Below are positions 11,671-22,789 of a stretch of DNA of 64,000 nucleotides, piece after piece. The notes under the pieces were generated by a model that saw only the letters and a program-made list of their open reading frames with translations, made no database searches and was not told the origin of the DNA. The stretch's first letter is position 1; every line of letters begins with the position of its first letter. This DNA is from Hemibagrus wyckioides (taxonomy: Eukaryota; Chordata; Actinopteri; Siluriformes; Bagridae), in NCBI RefSeq assembly GCF_019097595.1, contig NC_080722.1, positions 19,354,630 through 19,418,629 of the forward strand. The letters are read 5' to 3'. The position numbers were made by a program, and so were the translations under genes.

Positions 11671-13062
11671 AGACTCTGTGTGTGTGTGTGTGTGTTTGAG
11701 ACTCTGTGTGTGTATGTGTGTGTGTGTGTTTGAGACTCTGTGTGTGTGTGTGTGTATGTGTGTGTGTATGAGACTCTGTGTGTGTGTGTGTTTGAGACTC
11801 TGTGTGTGTGTGTGTGTGTGTGTTTGAGACTCTGTGTGTGTGTGTGTGTGTGTTTGAGACTCTGTGTGTGTGTGTGTGTTTGAGACTCTGTGTGTGTGTG
11901 TGTGTGTTTGAGACTCTGTGTGTGTATGTGTGTGTGTGTGTGTGTTTGAGACTCTGTGTGTGTGTGTGTGTGTGTTTGAGACTCTGTGTGTGTGTGTGTG
12001 TGTGTTTGAGACTCTGTGTGAGTGTGTTTGAGACTCTGTGTGTGTGTGTGTGTGTGTGTATGTGTGTGTGTGTTTGAGACTCTGTGTGTGTGTGTGTGTG
12101 TTTGAGACTCTGTGTGTGTGTGTGTGTGTGTTTGAGACTCTGTGTGTGTGTGTTTGAGACTCTGTGTGTGTGTGTGTGTGTTTGAGACTCTGTGTGTGTA
12201 TGTGTGTGTGTGTGTGTTTGAGAGTCTGTGTGTGTGTGTGTGTGTCTGAGACTCTGTGTGTGTATGTGTGTGTGTATGAGACTCTGTGTGTGTGTGTGTG
12301 TTTGAGACTCTGTGTGTGTGTGTGTGTGTGTGTGTTTGAGACTCTGTGTGTGTGTGTGTGTTTGAGACTCTGTGTGTGTATGTGTGTGTGTGTGTGTGTT
12401 TGAGCCTCTGTGTGTGTGTGTGTGTGTGTGTGTTTGAGACTCTGTGTGTGTGTGTTTGAGACTGTGTGTGTGTGTGTGTTTGAGACTCTGTGTGTGTGTG
12501 TGTGTGTGTATGTGTGTGTGTGTTTGAGACTGTGTGTGTGTGTGTGTGTTTGAGCCTCTGTGTGTGTGTGTGTGTGTGTGTGTGTTTGAGACTCTGTGTG
12601 TGTATGTGTGTGTGTGTATGAGACTCTGTGTGTGTGTGTGTGTGTGTGTGTTTGAGACTCTGTGTGTGTGTGTGTGTGTGTGTGTTTGAGACTCTGTGTG
12701 TGTATGTGTGTGTGTGTGTGTGTGTTTGAGACTCTGTGTGTGTGTGTGTGTTTGAGACTCTGTGTGTGTGTGTGTGTGTTTGAGACTGTGTGTGTGTGTG
12801 TGTTTGAGACTCTGTGTGTGTATGTGTGTGTGTGTTTGAGACTGTGTGTGTGTGTGTGTTTGAGCCTCTGTGTGTGTGTGTGTGTGTGTTTGAGCCTCTG
12901 TGTGTGTGTGTGTGTATGTGTGTGTGTGTTTGAGACTGTGTGTGTGTGTGTGTTTGAGACTGTGTGTGTGTGTTTGAGACTCTGTGTGTGTGTGTGTGTG
13001 TGTATGTGTGTGTGTGTTTGAGACTGTGTGTGTGTGTGTGTTTGAGCCTCTGTGTGTGTGTG
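10211..13062. repeat. 2.85-kb GT-rich compound minisatellite
   Basis: Runs of (GT)n of varying length are punctuated more than a hundred times by TTTGAGACTCTG or close variants. Left-end variants are more diverse (GAGTTTGTG, a GA run near 10491-10520). A TATGAGACTCTG form is scattered through the middle, and a TGAGCCTCTG form appears only from about 12402 on. Such clustering of variants indicates local expansion of sub-blocks. The alternating purine-pyrimidine runs can form Z-DNA. Open frames here (Cys-Val repeats) are not genes. Confidence 0.95.
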
Positions 13063-13600
13063 AGGTCGTGTTACAGTAACATCAGCTCACCTGATGAGTC
13101 AGTGACAGAATTACAGTGTTTACACACTCGCTCAGCAGCACCAAGGCGACGGAACACTGATGTGTTTGTGTACTGACGTGTGAAACGTTTCTCCTTTTGT
13201 ATAGCGCCTGATATTAGCTAGCTAATTTACCCCAGTAAGCTAATGTTAGCTCACTGATCATCTTCATGTTTTCTCAAGAATATTCCAGATTTATTTTCTC
13301 ATTAACTTCAGAATCGTTCAACAAGATGAGCTCTGCTTATGAATATTAATCAGCACGATGGTGGATAAATGGAATAAGGAATAAAACAATTATGAAAATC
13401 TAAAAATGAAATAAATTGATCCAAAAAATTATCTATCTATCTATCTATTTTTTTGTAAGTAATAAGCACTGTAATAAGCACTGTAATAAGCACTGTAATA
13501 CGCTCTGTAATAAATTACAGCAGTACAGTAACAGATCTAGAAAATAATTTTGAAACAAAAATGATTTTGTTGAGTTGTTTTTTACCTTTTTCAGTCAGGA

Positions 13601-13637
<37 letters not shown>

Positions 13638-14235
13638 AGTGATTCTCATCTGAGAGAGTTCTTCTTTAATTAGAGGAAGGACTTTAGATTTAATCTGAAC
13701 GTTCCTCAGAGCCCGTACCCGTCTTTTGTGGGTCTGTACGTCTAATAAAAACGGACTTTTATTCACTTCCTGTGTCATTACTCCACCCCCCACTATCATC
13801 TGCCTCCTTAATAATAAAATATTAGCCTTCTCGTCATATCTGAGACACAAAACACTGCATCCGTGTTCAGGATAAACGTCATAAAGCACGTGATTATAAA
13901 TCGCTGTGGAACCAACAGGCATCCTGACAGGAAGGACACCTGAGTAATAACAGAACATTTCTTTAGAAATAATATTAATATTTTTTTAAGAGTAATTCTA
14001 AAAATTATAATGATTTGTCCAATAGTATAAAATTATTTTAGAATTTAAATAATAATTAATAACAATAAATTCATTTCTTTTTATTCTGTATATCCTAATA
14101 GACAGGAGACTTTTTTAAATAACAAAGATTTAGTTTGCGATTTTTTTGTGAAGTAAAATAACGCAAATTTAAACATCACCTGCTGTCATAACTAAAACTC
14201 ATCAACTACAACAAGCTGGATTTGTGACAGGCTTT
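13063..14235. other. Intronic sequence, no gene seen
   Basis: Contains an (ATCT)n run at about 13431-13448 and a (CT)n run at 13601-13634. A minus-strand frame at 13515-13958 looks partly protein-like but runs through the CT repeat, and I cannot assign it. Confidence 0.45.
13459..13515. repeat. Short array of the 12-bp AATAAGCACTGT satellite
   Basis: Four to five tandem 12-mers (AATAAGCACTGT and variants). It is the smallest of three loci of the same 12-bp family in this intron; the others are at 16796-17570 and 19692-20838. Confidence 0.85.
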
Positions 14236-14237
14236 TA

Positions 14238-14312
14238 GATGGATGGATGGATGGATGGATGGATGGATGGATGGATGGGTGGATGGATGGATGGATGGAC
14301 GGATGGACAGAT
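14238..14312. repeat. (GGAT)n microsatellite
   Basis: About 18 GGAT units with a few substitutions (GGGT, GGAC). Confidence 0.95.
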
Positions 14313-15024
14313 AGACAAAACTTTTTTTCAAATGCACAAAAATACACACATAAATCACATACAGTGTTATTACACTATTATTACATATTACTGCTTCAGC
14401 GTTCACACACCCCTTGGTTTATAAGAAGTGTGTATATAATCTGTCCAGGACTGAATGGTGTTTCCGGTTATTTTTAGCTGCAGCAATGATAAAAGAAGCC
14501 TTTGTGCTCTGGCGGAGTCTCCGACACACTGAACCCGCTGACATTTAAGCTGGCTGTCCTGCAAAATGGCCGCCGCGTGTGGGAGAGACGGACGAGTCGG
14601 CTTTATCACGCAGCGCCTCGCTGTACAGGCCTCCGTGCCGGAGTTCTTCTGCTAAGTTGTTTCTTTGTTTATGATTGCGGCTGTAAAGGCTAAAGTTGTA
14701 AAAGTGTTGAGCAACGCCTGCATGATTGATGTGACATTTACACGAGCTTAGCATCAATGAAACCCAGGCAGATTTTGTCAGATGACCTTTTGGAGAGAAT
14801 TGAATTTTAGAAATATTAAAAAATAATATGATCTGCATGTAGTTTCGGATGCAGTGTAGTGACAGAGGATGTTGATCAGCGCATTACGGGTTAGAACAGG
14901 TGAAATATTTGGGGGGGGGTTGTTTTTCTTCAATATCTGCTTCATTTCCTTCAGCTCTTTCTGTCTGTTCCTCTGGAAACGCTACACAAACTCTACACTA
15001 ACTCTACACTAATGTAATAGTCGC
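14313..15024. other. Intronic sequence, no gene seen
   Basis: Mixed sequence with no recognised family. A run of nine G lies near 14911-14920. Confidence 0.5.
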
Positions 15025-15600
15025 AGTGTTGTAGGTGTTAAAGGAGAAGTTCACTTCCAGAACAAAAATTTACAAATCATTTACTCAACCCCTTGCCATC
15101 CAAGATGTTCATGTCTTTCTTTCTTCAGTCGTAAAGAAATGATATTTTTTTGAGTTTTTAACTTCCAAAATGCAGTTTAAATGCAGCTTCAAAGAGCTCT
15201 AAATGATCCCAGACCAGGAAGAAGGGCATTATCTAGCCAAACCATCTGTCATTTTCTTAGAAAAATAATAAATTGCATTCTTTTTAACCACAAAAGCTTG
15301 TCTAGCACTAGCTCTGGGATGCGCGTCCGGAACGCTACGTACTATGTAATCACGTCGAAAGGTCACGCGTGACGTATGTGGAACTACAGACCCACTGTTT
15401 ACTAGTGTGGAGAAGAAGAACCGCTCAGAAGTTGTTGCGTGTGGAATGACGGTTATATTTACCTTATTGTTCGTGAAGAGCATGTGAATTATTTGCACTT
15501 CCATGGTCTTCACACGTTCGCTCTGTAAACACTGGATCTGTAGCTCCGCCTACATCACGCGTGACCTTTCGACGTGATTACGTGGTACGTAGCAGCTGAA
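15025..15600. mobile_element. Non-autonomous interspersed repeat with long inverted arms
   Basis: From AAAGGAGAAGTTCACTTCCA near 15040, through a segment rich in ATG-poor frames, the sequence matches a repeat type I recall as common in fish genomes. Two 69-base arms at 15334-15402 and 15525-15593 are inverted copies sharing AATCACGTCGAAAGGTCACG and flanking bases with few mismatches. About 120 bases lie between them, so the transcript or single strand could fold as a hairpin. No protein is encoded. The outer ends are not certain. Confidence 0.6.
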
Positions 15601-15951
15601 TATTATTAGTTTTATTTATTTAAATCTATTTCATGTGATAGAATGACAGGGAAACAAGTTAAAACAGACAACAACAACAAAAAAAACCTCCGGAAGGTTC
15701 GTGTTTATGTTTCTGCTCAAGAGAATCTAGAGGTTGACAACAGTAAGCACGATGTAGTGATTGTGTTCTGAAATTAGGACGAGGTTTAACTGGAGTCTCA
15801 AAATTAATCTGAAAAAAGAAATCTGAGATCTGAGCGCAGGATAAGGGCAATGCACCAGGGGTAGCAAGAGAAACGTGAGAAATAAGCTTAAATATTAAAG
15901 AAGAAAATTGTTTGGGGAAATGGATGTACGGAAATATTTGGTTTGAACCAT

Positions 15952-15988
<37 letters not shown>

Positions 15989-16795
15989 CTCTCTCATGTC
16001 CATCATTCAGCTCATGATTCAGAAGCACTTTTAATCAGCGGACACGTCGGACACGTCGAGCCCTGAAAAAGAGGTCAGGAATTAATTACCCCGACCGCTC
16101 GCAGTGTGAAGTGATGCATGAAGCTGCTGTGCACACATGGGAATCACACACACACACACACACACACACAGAAGATGAGACAGTTTAAACCACAGCAGCC
16201 TCATAAACATCAGTGGAGCTCTGTCTACATCCTCTACTGTTTCCACTTGTATAAAGTAAAGGAGGAAGTAAAGGCAGACTCTCGCAGCCTGACTGATCTT
16301 CAGCAGCGGCTTGTTAGATGATCACACGCAAAAAATCAGATCAATCTCTCCCCACCCCAAAAAAAAGCCAGCTCCAGCTGCCACGGCGTCGGCGCACGAC
16401 AGCTTAGCGTAGCGTAGCGCATCAACATGTAAAAGCTTTTCTTCTTTGCTTTGTTTTGTTTTTTTCTGGATCAGCAGCGAGTAGGACAGGGTCTGCTGTT
16501 CTCTTCAGGAAGTCTGAAGAAAACACTTTGATGATCGAAATTGAATAATCTAAAGTGCTCTTACGGTTTTATTAGTAAATGAAGTGGATGTGGGGGAGCA
16601 GGAGGAGTTACTGATGAATAACAGGAGGAATTAAACTCACACTGAGTCTCAGGAGCCTCAGGAACCCGTTACAGAAGATGAAGAAACATCAAGCTCTGAT
16701 AACATTAACGCTGTAGAATGTATAGTTACTGTACAAATGTTTTCATAAATACCTTCTTTACACAAACACCTTGTTTATTCAAATACCTTGTAAAC
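15601..16795. other. Intronic sequence, no gene seen
   Basis: Holds a (CT)n run at 15954-15996 and a (CA)n run at 16146-16170. The rest shows no exon or transposon features. Confidence 0.5.
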
Positions 16796-17570
16796 AATAA
16801 GTGCGGTAATAGGTGTTGTAATAAGGGCTGTAATAAGTATTGTAATAAACACTGTAATAAGCACTGTACTAAATCCTGTACTAAGTCCTGCAATAAGTGC
16901 TGGAATAAGAGCTGTAACAAGTGCTGTAATGAGAGACTTAAGCGCTGCAATAAGTCCGTTAATAAGCACTGTAAAAAGCATGGTAATAAGAGCTGTAATA
17001 AGAGCTGAAATAAGAGCTATAACAAGCACACTGTACTGAGGGCTGTAAAATGGCCTGCAGTAAGTGCTGTAATAAGCGCTGCAATAAGATCTGTAATAAG
17101 CACTGTAAAAAACATGGTAATAAGAGGTGTAATAAGCGCTGAAGTAAGAGCTGTAACAAGCACTGAATGAAAGGCTGGAATATGGGCTGGAATAAGAGCT
17201 GTAACAAGTGCTGTAATAAGGGCTGCCGTAAGTGTTGTATTAAGTACTGTAATAAGCACTGCAATAAGTTCTGTAATAAGGGCTAGAATAAGAGCGCTAA
17301 TAAGCGCTGGAATAAGAGCTGTAAGAAGCACTGTAATAAGGGCTGTAGTAAGTGTTGTAATAAGCGCTGTAACAAGCATTTTAGCAAATAATGTAATGAG
17401 AGCTGTAATATGTAATAAGCTCTGTAGTAAATTATGTAATACATTTTGTAATAAGCACTGTAATAAGGGCTGTAACAAGTGTTGGAATAAATGCTGTAAT
17501 AAGAGCTGTACTAAGTGCGATTATAAATGATGTAAAAAGTGCAATAATAAGCATTGTAATAAAAGCTGAG
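16796..17570. repeat. 12-bp satellite, degenerate array
   Basis: Tandem 12-mers with the consensus GCNCTGTAATAA plus G. The core CTGTAATAAG is well kept and the two or three bases before it vary. No higher-order unit is visible, unlike the array at 19692. Since 12 is a multiple of three, both strands stay open for long stretches. These frames are spurious. Confidence 0.92.
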
Positions 17571-18643
17571 CTATCTCAGCTAGCATTATGCTAGAGTAAC
17601 AACCAAAAATTACAGTGCAGCTGAGTGCAACTTCTCAGTTTTATATGTATATTTATAAGATATATTTTTCCCAGTGGCTTTAGAATAACTCTGTTCCACA
17701 CTTCTGAGTGACTTCAGGTCTGTGGGCAGCAGCTCAGCAGGGAGCCGTGAAGATTTCTTTCCTGGTGTGATTTGTGTATTTCCTTGTTTTCTGACATCAC
17801 TGCTTACATTATAGACTTTATTACTTTCACTTCAGGCAGCTCTCATCTATCCGATACTGAGCCACAGATTTAACCCAAACTACATTTACTGTCACAGATC
17901 TCCAAAAGCTGGAGGAGACAGACAGAGGAAACGTCACAGCACTGCTGGGTTCTGCCTCCTGATTGGTCAGAAGGTGTTGATTAATTCTCTATAACAGCGG
18001 CTCTGACAGTAGTGCAGGTTTTTACTAATGCACTCGCTCTGATACGTTTAAATCACCGAATCAAAAGGAGACGTTTATTTATTTAAGTTTTATGGAAAGA
18101 GTCTCCAGTGTCAGAAGTAAAGCTTTCTGAAATCCTCAAGCCTTTTCATCATCTTTCCAGCAACTTCTTTGCATTTTTCTCAGTAACATTGAAGAGAGAG
18201 AAAAAAGAGAGGCTGGTGAGGAAACGACAATTTCACAGACATTAAATGTAGCTATAAACAGATAAAAAGCATGACATTATTTAATAAACAAAAGCATACT
18301 AGTTTCTAAAATTCCTTTAAAAAAGTGTCCTACACCTGGAGCTGAGAACACAGTGAAGATCTGTGACACATCAAAAGAGCACTTAAAGCAACACACACAC
18401 ACACACACACACACCACTGCAGGTGTCAGTGGGTTTAAGAGCCAAGAAAAGAGCAAAGGAAGCAGAGGTCGAAAATTTTTTTTAAAAAAAACCCCAGTGA
18501 AGTGTCTGACTGAATGAGGAGACACCGGGTTACATCACAGGTCTGATCTCACTGTGAATCCCACACCTCATCACTAATTACCTCCATCATTACACTCCCG
18601 CTAGCATCCACACTGCTCCTCATATCTCCTCACAGTAATTCAC

Positions 18644-18652
<9 letters not shown>
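17571..18652. other. Intronic sequence, no gene seen
   Basis: Contains a (CA)n run at 18390-18414 and the short interspersed repeat at 17955-18050. No exon recognised. Confidence 0.5.
17955..18050 (+). repeat. Interspersed CTGATTGGTCAG repeat, copy 1
   Basis: Contains CTGATTGGTCAGAAGGTGTT, then GATTAATTCTCTATAACAGC and CTCTGACAGTAGTGCAGG. Related copies lie at 52310-52418, 57869-57925 and, inverted, 62140-62198. Four copies in 64 kb show a dispersed family, probably a MITE. Ends are not defined. Confidence 0.75.
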
Positions 18653-18692
<40 letters not shown>

Positions 18693-18764
18693 CAAAGAGA
18701 GAGACAGAGAGAGTCAGACAGACAGATAGATAGACAGAGAGAGTCAGACAAAGAGAGACAGACA

Positions 18765-18808
<44 letters not shown>

Positions 18809-18845
18809 TAGTCAGACAGACAGATAGATAGACAGAGAGAGCCAG

Positions 18846-18881
<36 letters not shown>

Positions 18882-19285
18882 CAAAGAGAGAGAGAGAGTC
18901 AGAGAGATAGATTGAGAGAGTCAGAGACAAAGAAAGAGACAGAGAGAGTCAGACAGACAGATAGATAGACAGAGAGAGTCAGACAAAGAGAGACAGTCAG
19001 ACAGACATATAGATAGACAGAGAGAGTCAGACAGAAAGAGAGACGGAGAGAGTCAGACAGAGAGAGTCAGACAGAGAAAGAGACAGAGAGAGAGAGAGAG
19101 AGAGTCAGACAGACAGACAGAAAGATAGACAGAGAGAGTCAGACAGACAGACATATAGATAGACAGAGAGAGTCAGACAGAGAGAGACAGTCAGACAGAC
19201 ATATAGATAGACAGAGAGAGTCAGACAGAGAGAGACAGTCAGAAAGACAGACAGCCAGAGAGAAAGAGACAGAGAGAGGACATGG
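18653..19285. repeat. GA / GACAGATAGATAGACA compound minisatellite
   Basis: GA runs alternate with GTCAGACAGACAGATAGATA-type words. Segments of about 60-75 bases carrying CAGACATATAGATAGACAGA recur near 19000, 19148 and 19196, so block duplication has occurred. It is purely low-complexity. Confidence 0.92.
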
Positions 19286-19691
19286 CACGCTTCATTCTCC
19301 AAGGCCATGAACTAATGAGTGGAGCAGGGCGCATGGCTGCTGTGGGAATCCGCCGTTCGGAATTCTGACACTTTATTCCCACACACGGATTCAATCGACA
19401 GGTTCAGAATGCAGCAATAATCAGTTAGCATGGTCTGATTAGAGGTAGATGAGAATGATGCGGTCTTTTTCGTCACTTTGTCGTCGACATGTCATGACCT
19501 GCTCCATCACAGCGAACTAAACAAAAACGTCTCATTAACTGGAGAAACTTTCAACAACCTTGGTTCAATATTCTTTCTTATTTCTTTCAGAGGATTCAAC
19601 AAAAACTAAATCTGAAAACGTCTCTGTTTGGCCATGAGAAGGTTTGAAGATATCAGATAAATCGAAATAAATCATAATTGCAGGGGAATAG
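19286..19691. other. Intronic sequence, no gene seen
   Basis: About 400 bases of ordinary, non-repetitive DNA between two arrays, with no exon signals. Confidence 0.45.
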
Positions 19692-20838
19692 TCCTGCAAT
19701 AAGCGCTGTAATAAGCACTGTACTAAGTCCTGCAATAAGCGCTGTAATAAGCACTGTACTAAATCCTGTACTAAGTCCTGCAATAAGCGCTGTAATAAGC
19801 ACTGTACTAAGTCCTGCAATAAGCGCTGTAATAAGCACTGTACTAAATCCTGTACTAAGTCTTGCAATAAGCGCTGTAATAAGCACTGTACTAAATCCTG
19901 TACTAAGTCCTGCAATAAGCGCTGTAATAAGCACTGTACTAAATCCTGTACTAAGTCCTGCAATAAGCGCTGTAATAAGCACTGTACTAAGTCCTGCAAT
20001 AAGCGCTGTAATAAGCACTGTACTAAATCCTGTACTAAGTCCTGCAATAAGCGCTGTAATAAGCACTGTACTAAGTCCTGCAATAAGCGCTGTAATAAGC
20101 ACTGTACTAAATCCTGTACTAAGTCCTGCAATAAGCGCTGTAATAAGCACTGTACTAAGTCCTGCAATAAGCGCTGTAATAAGCACTGTACTAAATCCTG
20201 TACTAAGTCCTGCAATAAGCGCTGTAATAAGCACTGTACTAAATCCTGTACTAAGTCTTGCAATAAGCGCTGTAATAAGCACTGTACTAAATCCTGTACT
20301 AAGTCCTGCAATAAGCGCTGTAATAAGCACTGTACTAAATCCTGTACTAAGTCCTGCAATAAGCCCTGGAATAAGAGCTGTAACAAGTTCTGTAATGAGA
20401 GCTATAATAAGTCCTGTTCTAAGTGCTGTAATAAACGCTGCAGTAAGTGCTGTAATAAGTACTGTAACAAGCGCTTCAATAAGACTTGTAATAAGCATGG
20501 TAATAAGAGGTGGACTAAGAGCTGTAACAAGCACTGTAATAAGGGCTGCAGTAAGTGCTATAATAAGTACTGTAACAAGCGCTTCACAAAGACCTGTAAT
20601 AAGCACTGTAAAAAACACGGTAATAAGAGTTGTAATAAGCACTGGAATAAGAGCTATAATAAGCACTGTAGTAAGGGTTGCAGTAAGTGCTGTAATAAGC
20701 GCTGCAATAAGACCTGTAATAAGCACTGTAAAAAGCATGGTAATAAGAGCTGGAATAAGCACTGGAATAAGAGCTATAATAAGCACTGGAATAAGAACTG
20801 CAGTAAGTGCTGTAATAAGTACTGTAATAAGGACTTCA
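19692..20838. repeat. 12-bp satellite with 36/48-bp higher-order units
   Basis: From 19692 to about 20351 the 12-mers are arranged in two nearly perfect modules. The short module (36 bp) is TCCTGCAATAAG, CGCTGTAATAAG, CACTGTACTAAG. The long module (48 bp) ends its third 12-mer in AAA and adds TCCTGTACTAAG. Their order is S L S L L' L S L S L S L L L' L, where L' carries TCTTGC at its start. From 20352 to 20838 the array is a degenerate single 12-mer series like 16796-17570. Frames of 423 codons (plus) and 396 codons (minus) exist only because all modules are multiples of three. Confidence 0.93.
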
Positions 20839-21537
20839 CCCACAGATCAGGATAGACAGATTGCCTGGAGTTATTCTCCTGCTCACTTTCTCCAAGAAAA
20901 AATACATTGTGATCGTTCTGTAATTTGTGCTTTTACCGGCCTGGATTAAAATCCCAGAGAAAATTTTATGTGTAGGAATAATTACATGACACATGAAAAC
21001 ATGGAAAACTAATCCCGCTGATGAAATAAGTGCAGGTGATGTTTATTCCGTGGTTTATAATTGTGGTGCGGATAAAAACAGAGCACTGTTCTGTCCTTGT
21101 CAAAACTCACGCATCTTAAATGACTGAGACCGTTTTCTGCTGCAGAAGCATGAGTGCGCTTTTCGTTCATCATTAAAAAAAATAAATAAGAAAAGAAAGG
21201 TAGATTTTATTAAAAGCAGCATTAACGATTGACTCGTTCAGCATGTTGTTGTCTCTCGTCTTCCATTATTCCTTTCAAATTTTCAGAATAAACCTCTATC
21301 AGTTAGTGGACAGTCGGTTTCTGTAGCTTCTTCTTTCTTTACTTTTCCTTTTTATCCTTTTAATTTTTTAGGAAACGACAGGCTGCTTATGAGGACCTGA
21401 TTTTGTCTTTGTATAGAAGTCTCCATTGTGTGAGCTGCTTAAAAAAGAAAAATCAACAAGTCGGATCTTTATTTCAATAGTAACAGTCGATGAGCGATGA
21501 GAGCGGCTGTCAAAGTACAAAGAGATGTAATGACTAC

Positions 21538-21578
<41 letters not shown>

Positions 21579-22034
21579 ACATCAGTATCCGTGTCGTTAG
21601 CTGTTATCGGCGCATTCCTCTTTCCTCACATCGGTGCCACCACAAAGCCTGAAGCTCCGACTGCAATTACGTAGAAAATAGCTATCGAGTTAAATCTCCA
21701 GCGAAGACGCCATGAAACCCGTCTGTCAAATCCCCGAGGCAAACTTTTAAAACTTTCCTTTAAAAAGCATTCAACTCGGAACCTCTCGCAGATCGATCTT
21801 CATCATTAACACATGCTCTTTCAAGGTTTCATTCATGTCGGACTTGAAGAGAGCGATGCGGCGGCGCTTTAGTGTTTCAACCTGTCCGGCTCAGTCACTC
21901 TTTACAAAGAGACTTCAACTTTCACATCAACGCCATCGCGCTCGTCATCTCGTACGTCGCTAAGTCTCTGCGTCATAACGCTGCAGTGCATTCTAGGATT
22001 CTAACAAATGATTTCTCAGGAATACGACACTGAT
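20839..22034. other. Intronic sequence, no gene seen
   Basis: Includes an (ATC)n microsatellite at about 21537-21577. The stretch 21600-21960 is non-repetitive with many CpG dinucleotides, but no open frame or splice pattern is convincing. Confidence 0.45.
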
Positions 22035-22237
22035 TAAGTTAAGTTGTCACATACTGTATACATTATAGCACAGTGACTTGCATATCCTATCCTTGGGGGT
22101 TGCGGTCACAGCACAGGGTCAGCCATGATGCAGCACCCCTTGCTCAAGGGCCCAACGCTTGGTGGTGCTGTGGCTTGAACCCCGATCTTCTGGTCAATGA
22201 TCCAGAGCCTTAACCACTTGAGCCACCGCCGCCCCGT
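22035..22237 (-). mobile_element. tRNA-derived SINE (second family), copy 1
   Basis: On the minus strand it starts GGGGCGGCGGTGGCTCAAGT, a tRNA-like head with box A GTGGCTCAAGTGGTTAAG and a box B-like GGTTCAAGCC, then a body with GGGCCCTTGAGCAAGG and an A/T-rich tail. ACACTGAT occurs on both sides (22027-22034 and 22244-22251), a likely target duplication. Relatives are at 34211-34440 and 56074-56320. It ends about 250 bp inside intron 2 from the exon 2 donor. Confidence 0.8.
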
Positions 22238-22487
22238 GCGAAAACACTGATCAATTAGCAATTAGCAGAAACAATGATCCTGATTCGTCCACCTCCTCAA
22301 CAACAACAACACAACAGTTTCTAAAGAGTTGGACAACAACAACTAGCCACTTGCTAAGCACGTACCCTAGCGCTAAACATATATCTAACCTTTATCTGTG
22401 TAATTAATGTTTATAGCGTTCATACCTTTTGATGGACAACGTTAGCAGCCAGCGAATCCATAAAGCCAAGAATAACTATTCACTTAC

Positions 22488-22643
22488 CTTCCTGAACTGC
22501 CTGGAAGGGGTTGTTAGGCTCAATAAATTTTATGGAGTGTGTGATTTTCTCGCTCTGCAAAATGTCATCGTTGAGACTGAGGTCTGAGATGGCCAGCTGG
22601 AAGACCTCGTCATCCCTCGCCGCGTTCTCCTCGAAGATAGCTC
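22488..22643 (-). CDS. grid1: grid1 exon 2, glutamate receptor delta-1 amino-terminal domain
   Basis: A 156-base internal exon, phase 1 at both ends. It encodes [32 protein letters not shown] and [11 protein letters not shown], the first segment of the extracellular amino-terminal domain of the ionotropic glutamate receptor delta subunit, residues about 28-79. AIFEENAA and [14 protein letters not shown] agree with vertebrate GluD1; GluD2 has AIFDESAK and LNQNEEILQTEKIT there, so this is GRID1-type. GluD1 is a postsynaptic membrane protein whose amino-terminal domain binds cerebellins, bridging to presynaptic neurexins. The acceptor reads CTCTGAAG then GAGCT, and the donor is GAAG then GTAAGTG. 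The first two bases, GA, complete the Gly codon left by exon 1. Whether this is the a or b teleost duplicate cannot be told. Confidence 0.96.
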
Positions 22644-22702
22644 CTTCAGAGGGGGAGAGAGAGAGAGAGACAGAGATAGAGAGAGACAGAGAGAGAGAGG
22701 TT
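22644..22702 (-). other. Exon 2 splice acceptor with a CT-microsatellite polypyrimidine tract
   Basis: Read on the minus strand, the roughly 57 bases before the AG of exon 2 are CT dinucleotide repeats with a few GT and AT interruptions, ending CCCCCTCTGAAG. The pyrimidine tract of this splice site is thus a simple repeat that may vary in length. No other AG lies between the tract and the exon. Confidence 0.85.
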
Positions 22703-22789
22703 TTATTTATTCGCTGCTCACCAGGTCATAGAATAAACCTGTAGAAGGTGCTACATCAAAATGTTCTCATGTCACAACTCCAGGGTTTG

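Larger units (their letters stand above)
1..22487 (-). other. grid1: grid1 intron 2, 5' part (3' end outside window)
   Basis: This is the DNA downstream, on the minus strand, of the strong donor that ends exon 2 (G then GTAAGTG at 22488/22487). I read the interval for the expected third exon, which in GluD1 begins with the Cys-Asp-Leu-Met segment of the amino-terminal domain, and found nothing like it, so the intron should extend past base 1. It is filled with tandem repeats and SINE/MITE insertions, listed separately. Very long introns are usual in this gene in other vertebrates. That the whole interval belongs to one intron is inference. Confidence 0.75.

Noticed and set aside
10590..11671. 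Cys-Val-rich frames up to 251 codons
   Set aside because: Translation of (GT)n repeats.
13515..13958. 147-codon minus-strand frame in grid1 intron 2, considered as an exon
   Set aside because: It does not resemble GluD1, runs through a CT microsatellite and has no usable splice boundaries. An old transposon fragment remains possible.
19565..20949. Frames of 423 (plus), 396 and 273 (minus) codons
   Set aside because: All are translations of the 12-bp satellite. The Leu/Val-rich heptad-like look comes from the repeat period.
1..22487. grid1 exon 3 or a microRNA such as the miR-346 known from GRID1 intron 2 in mammals
   Set aside because: I found neither the expected exon 3 coding words nor the mature microRNA sequence on the minus strand by reading; a search tool could still reveal a diverged form.
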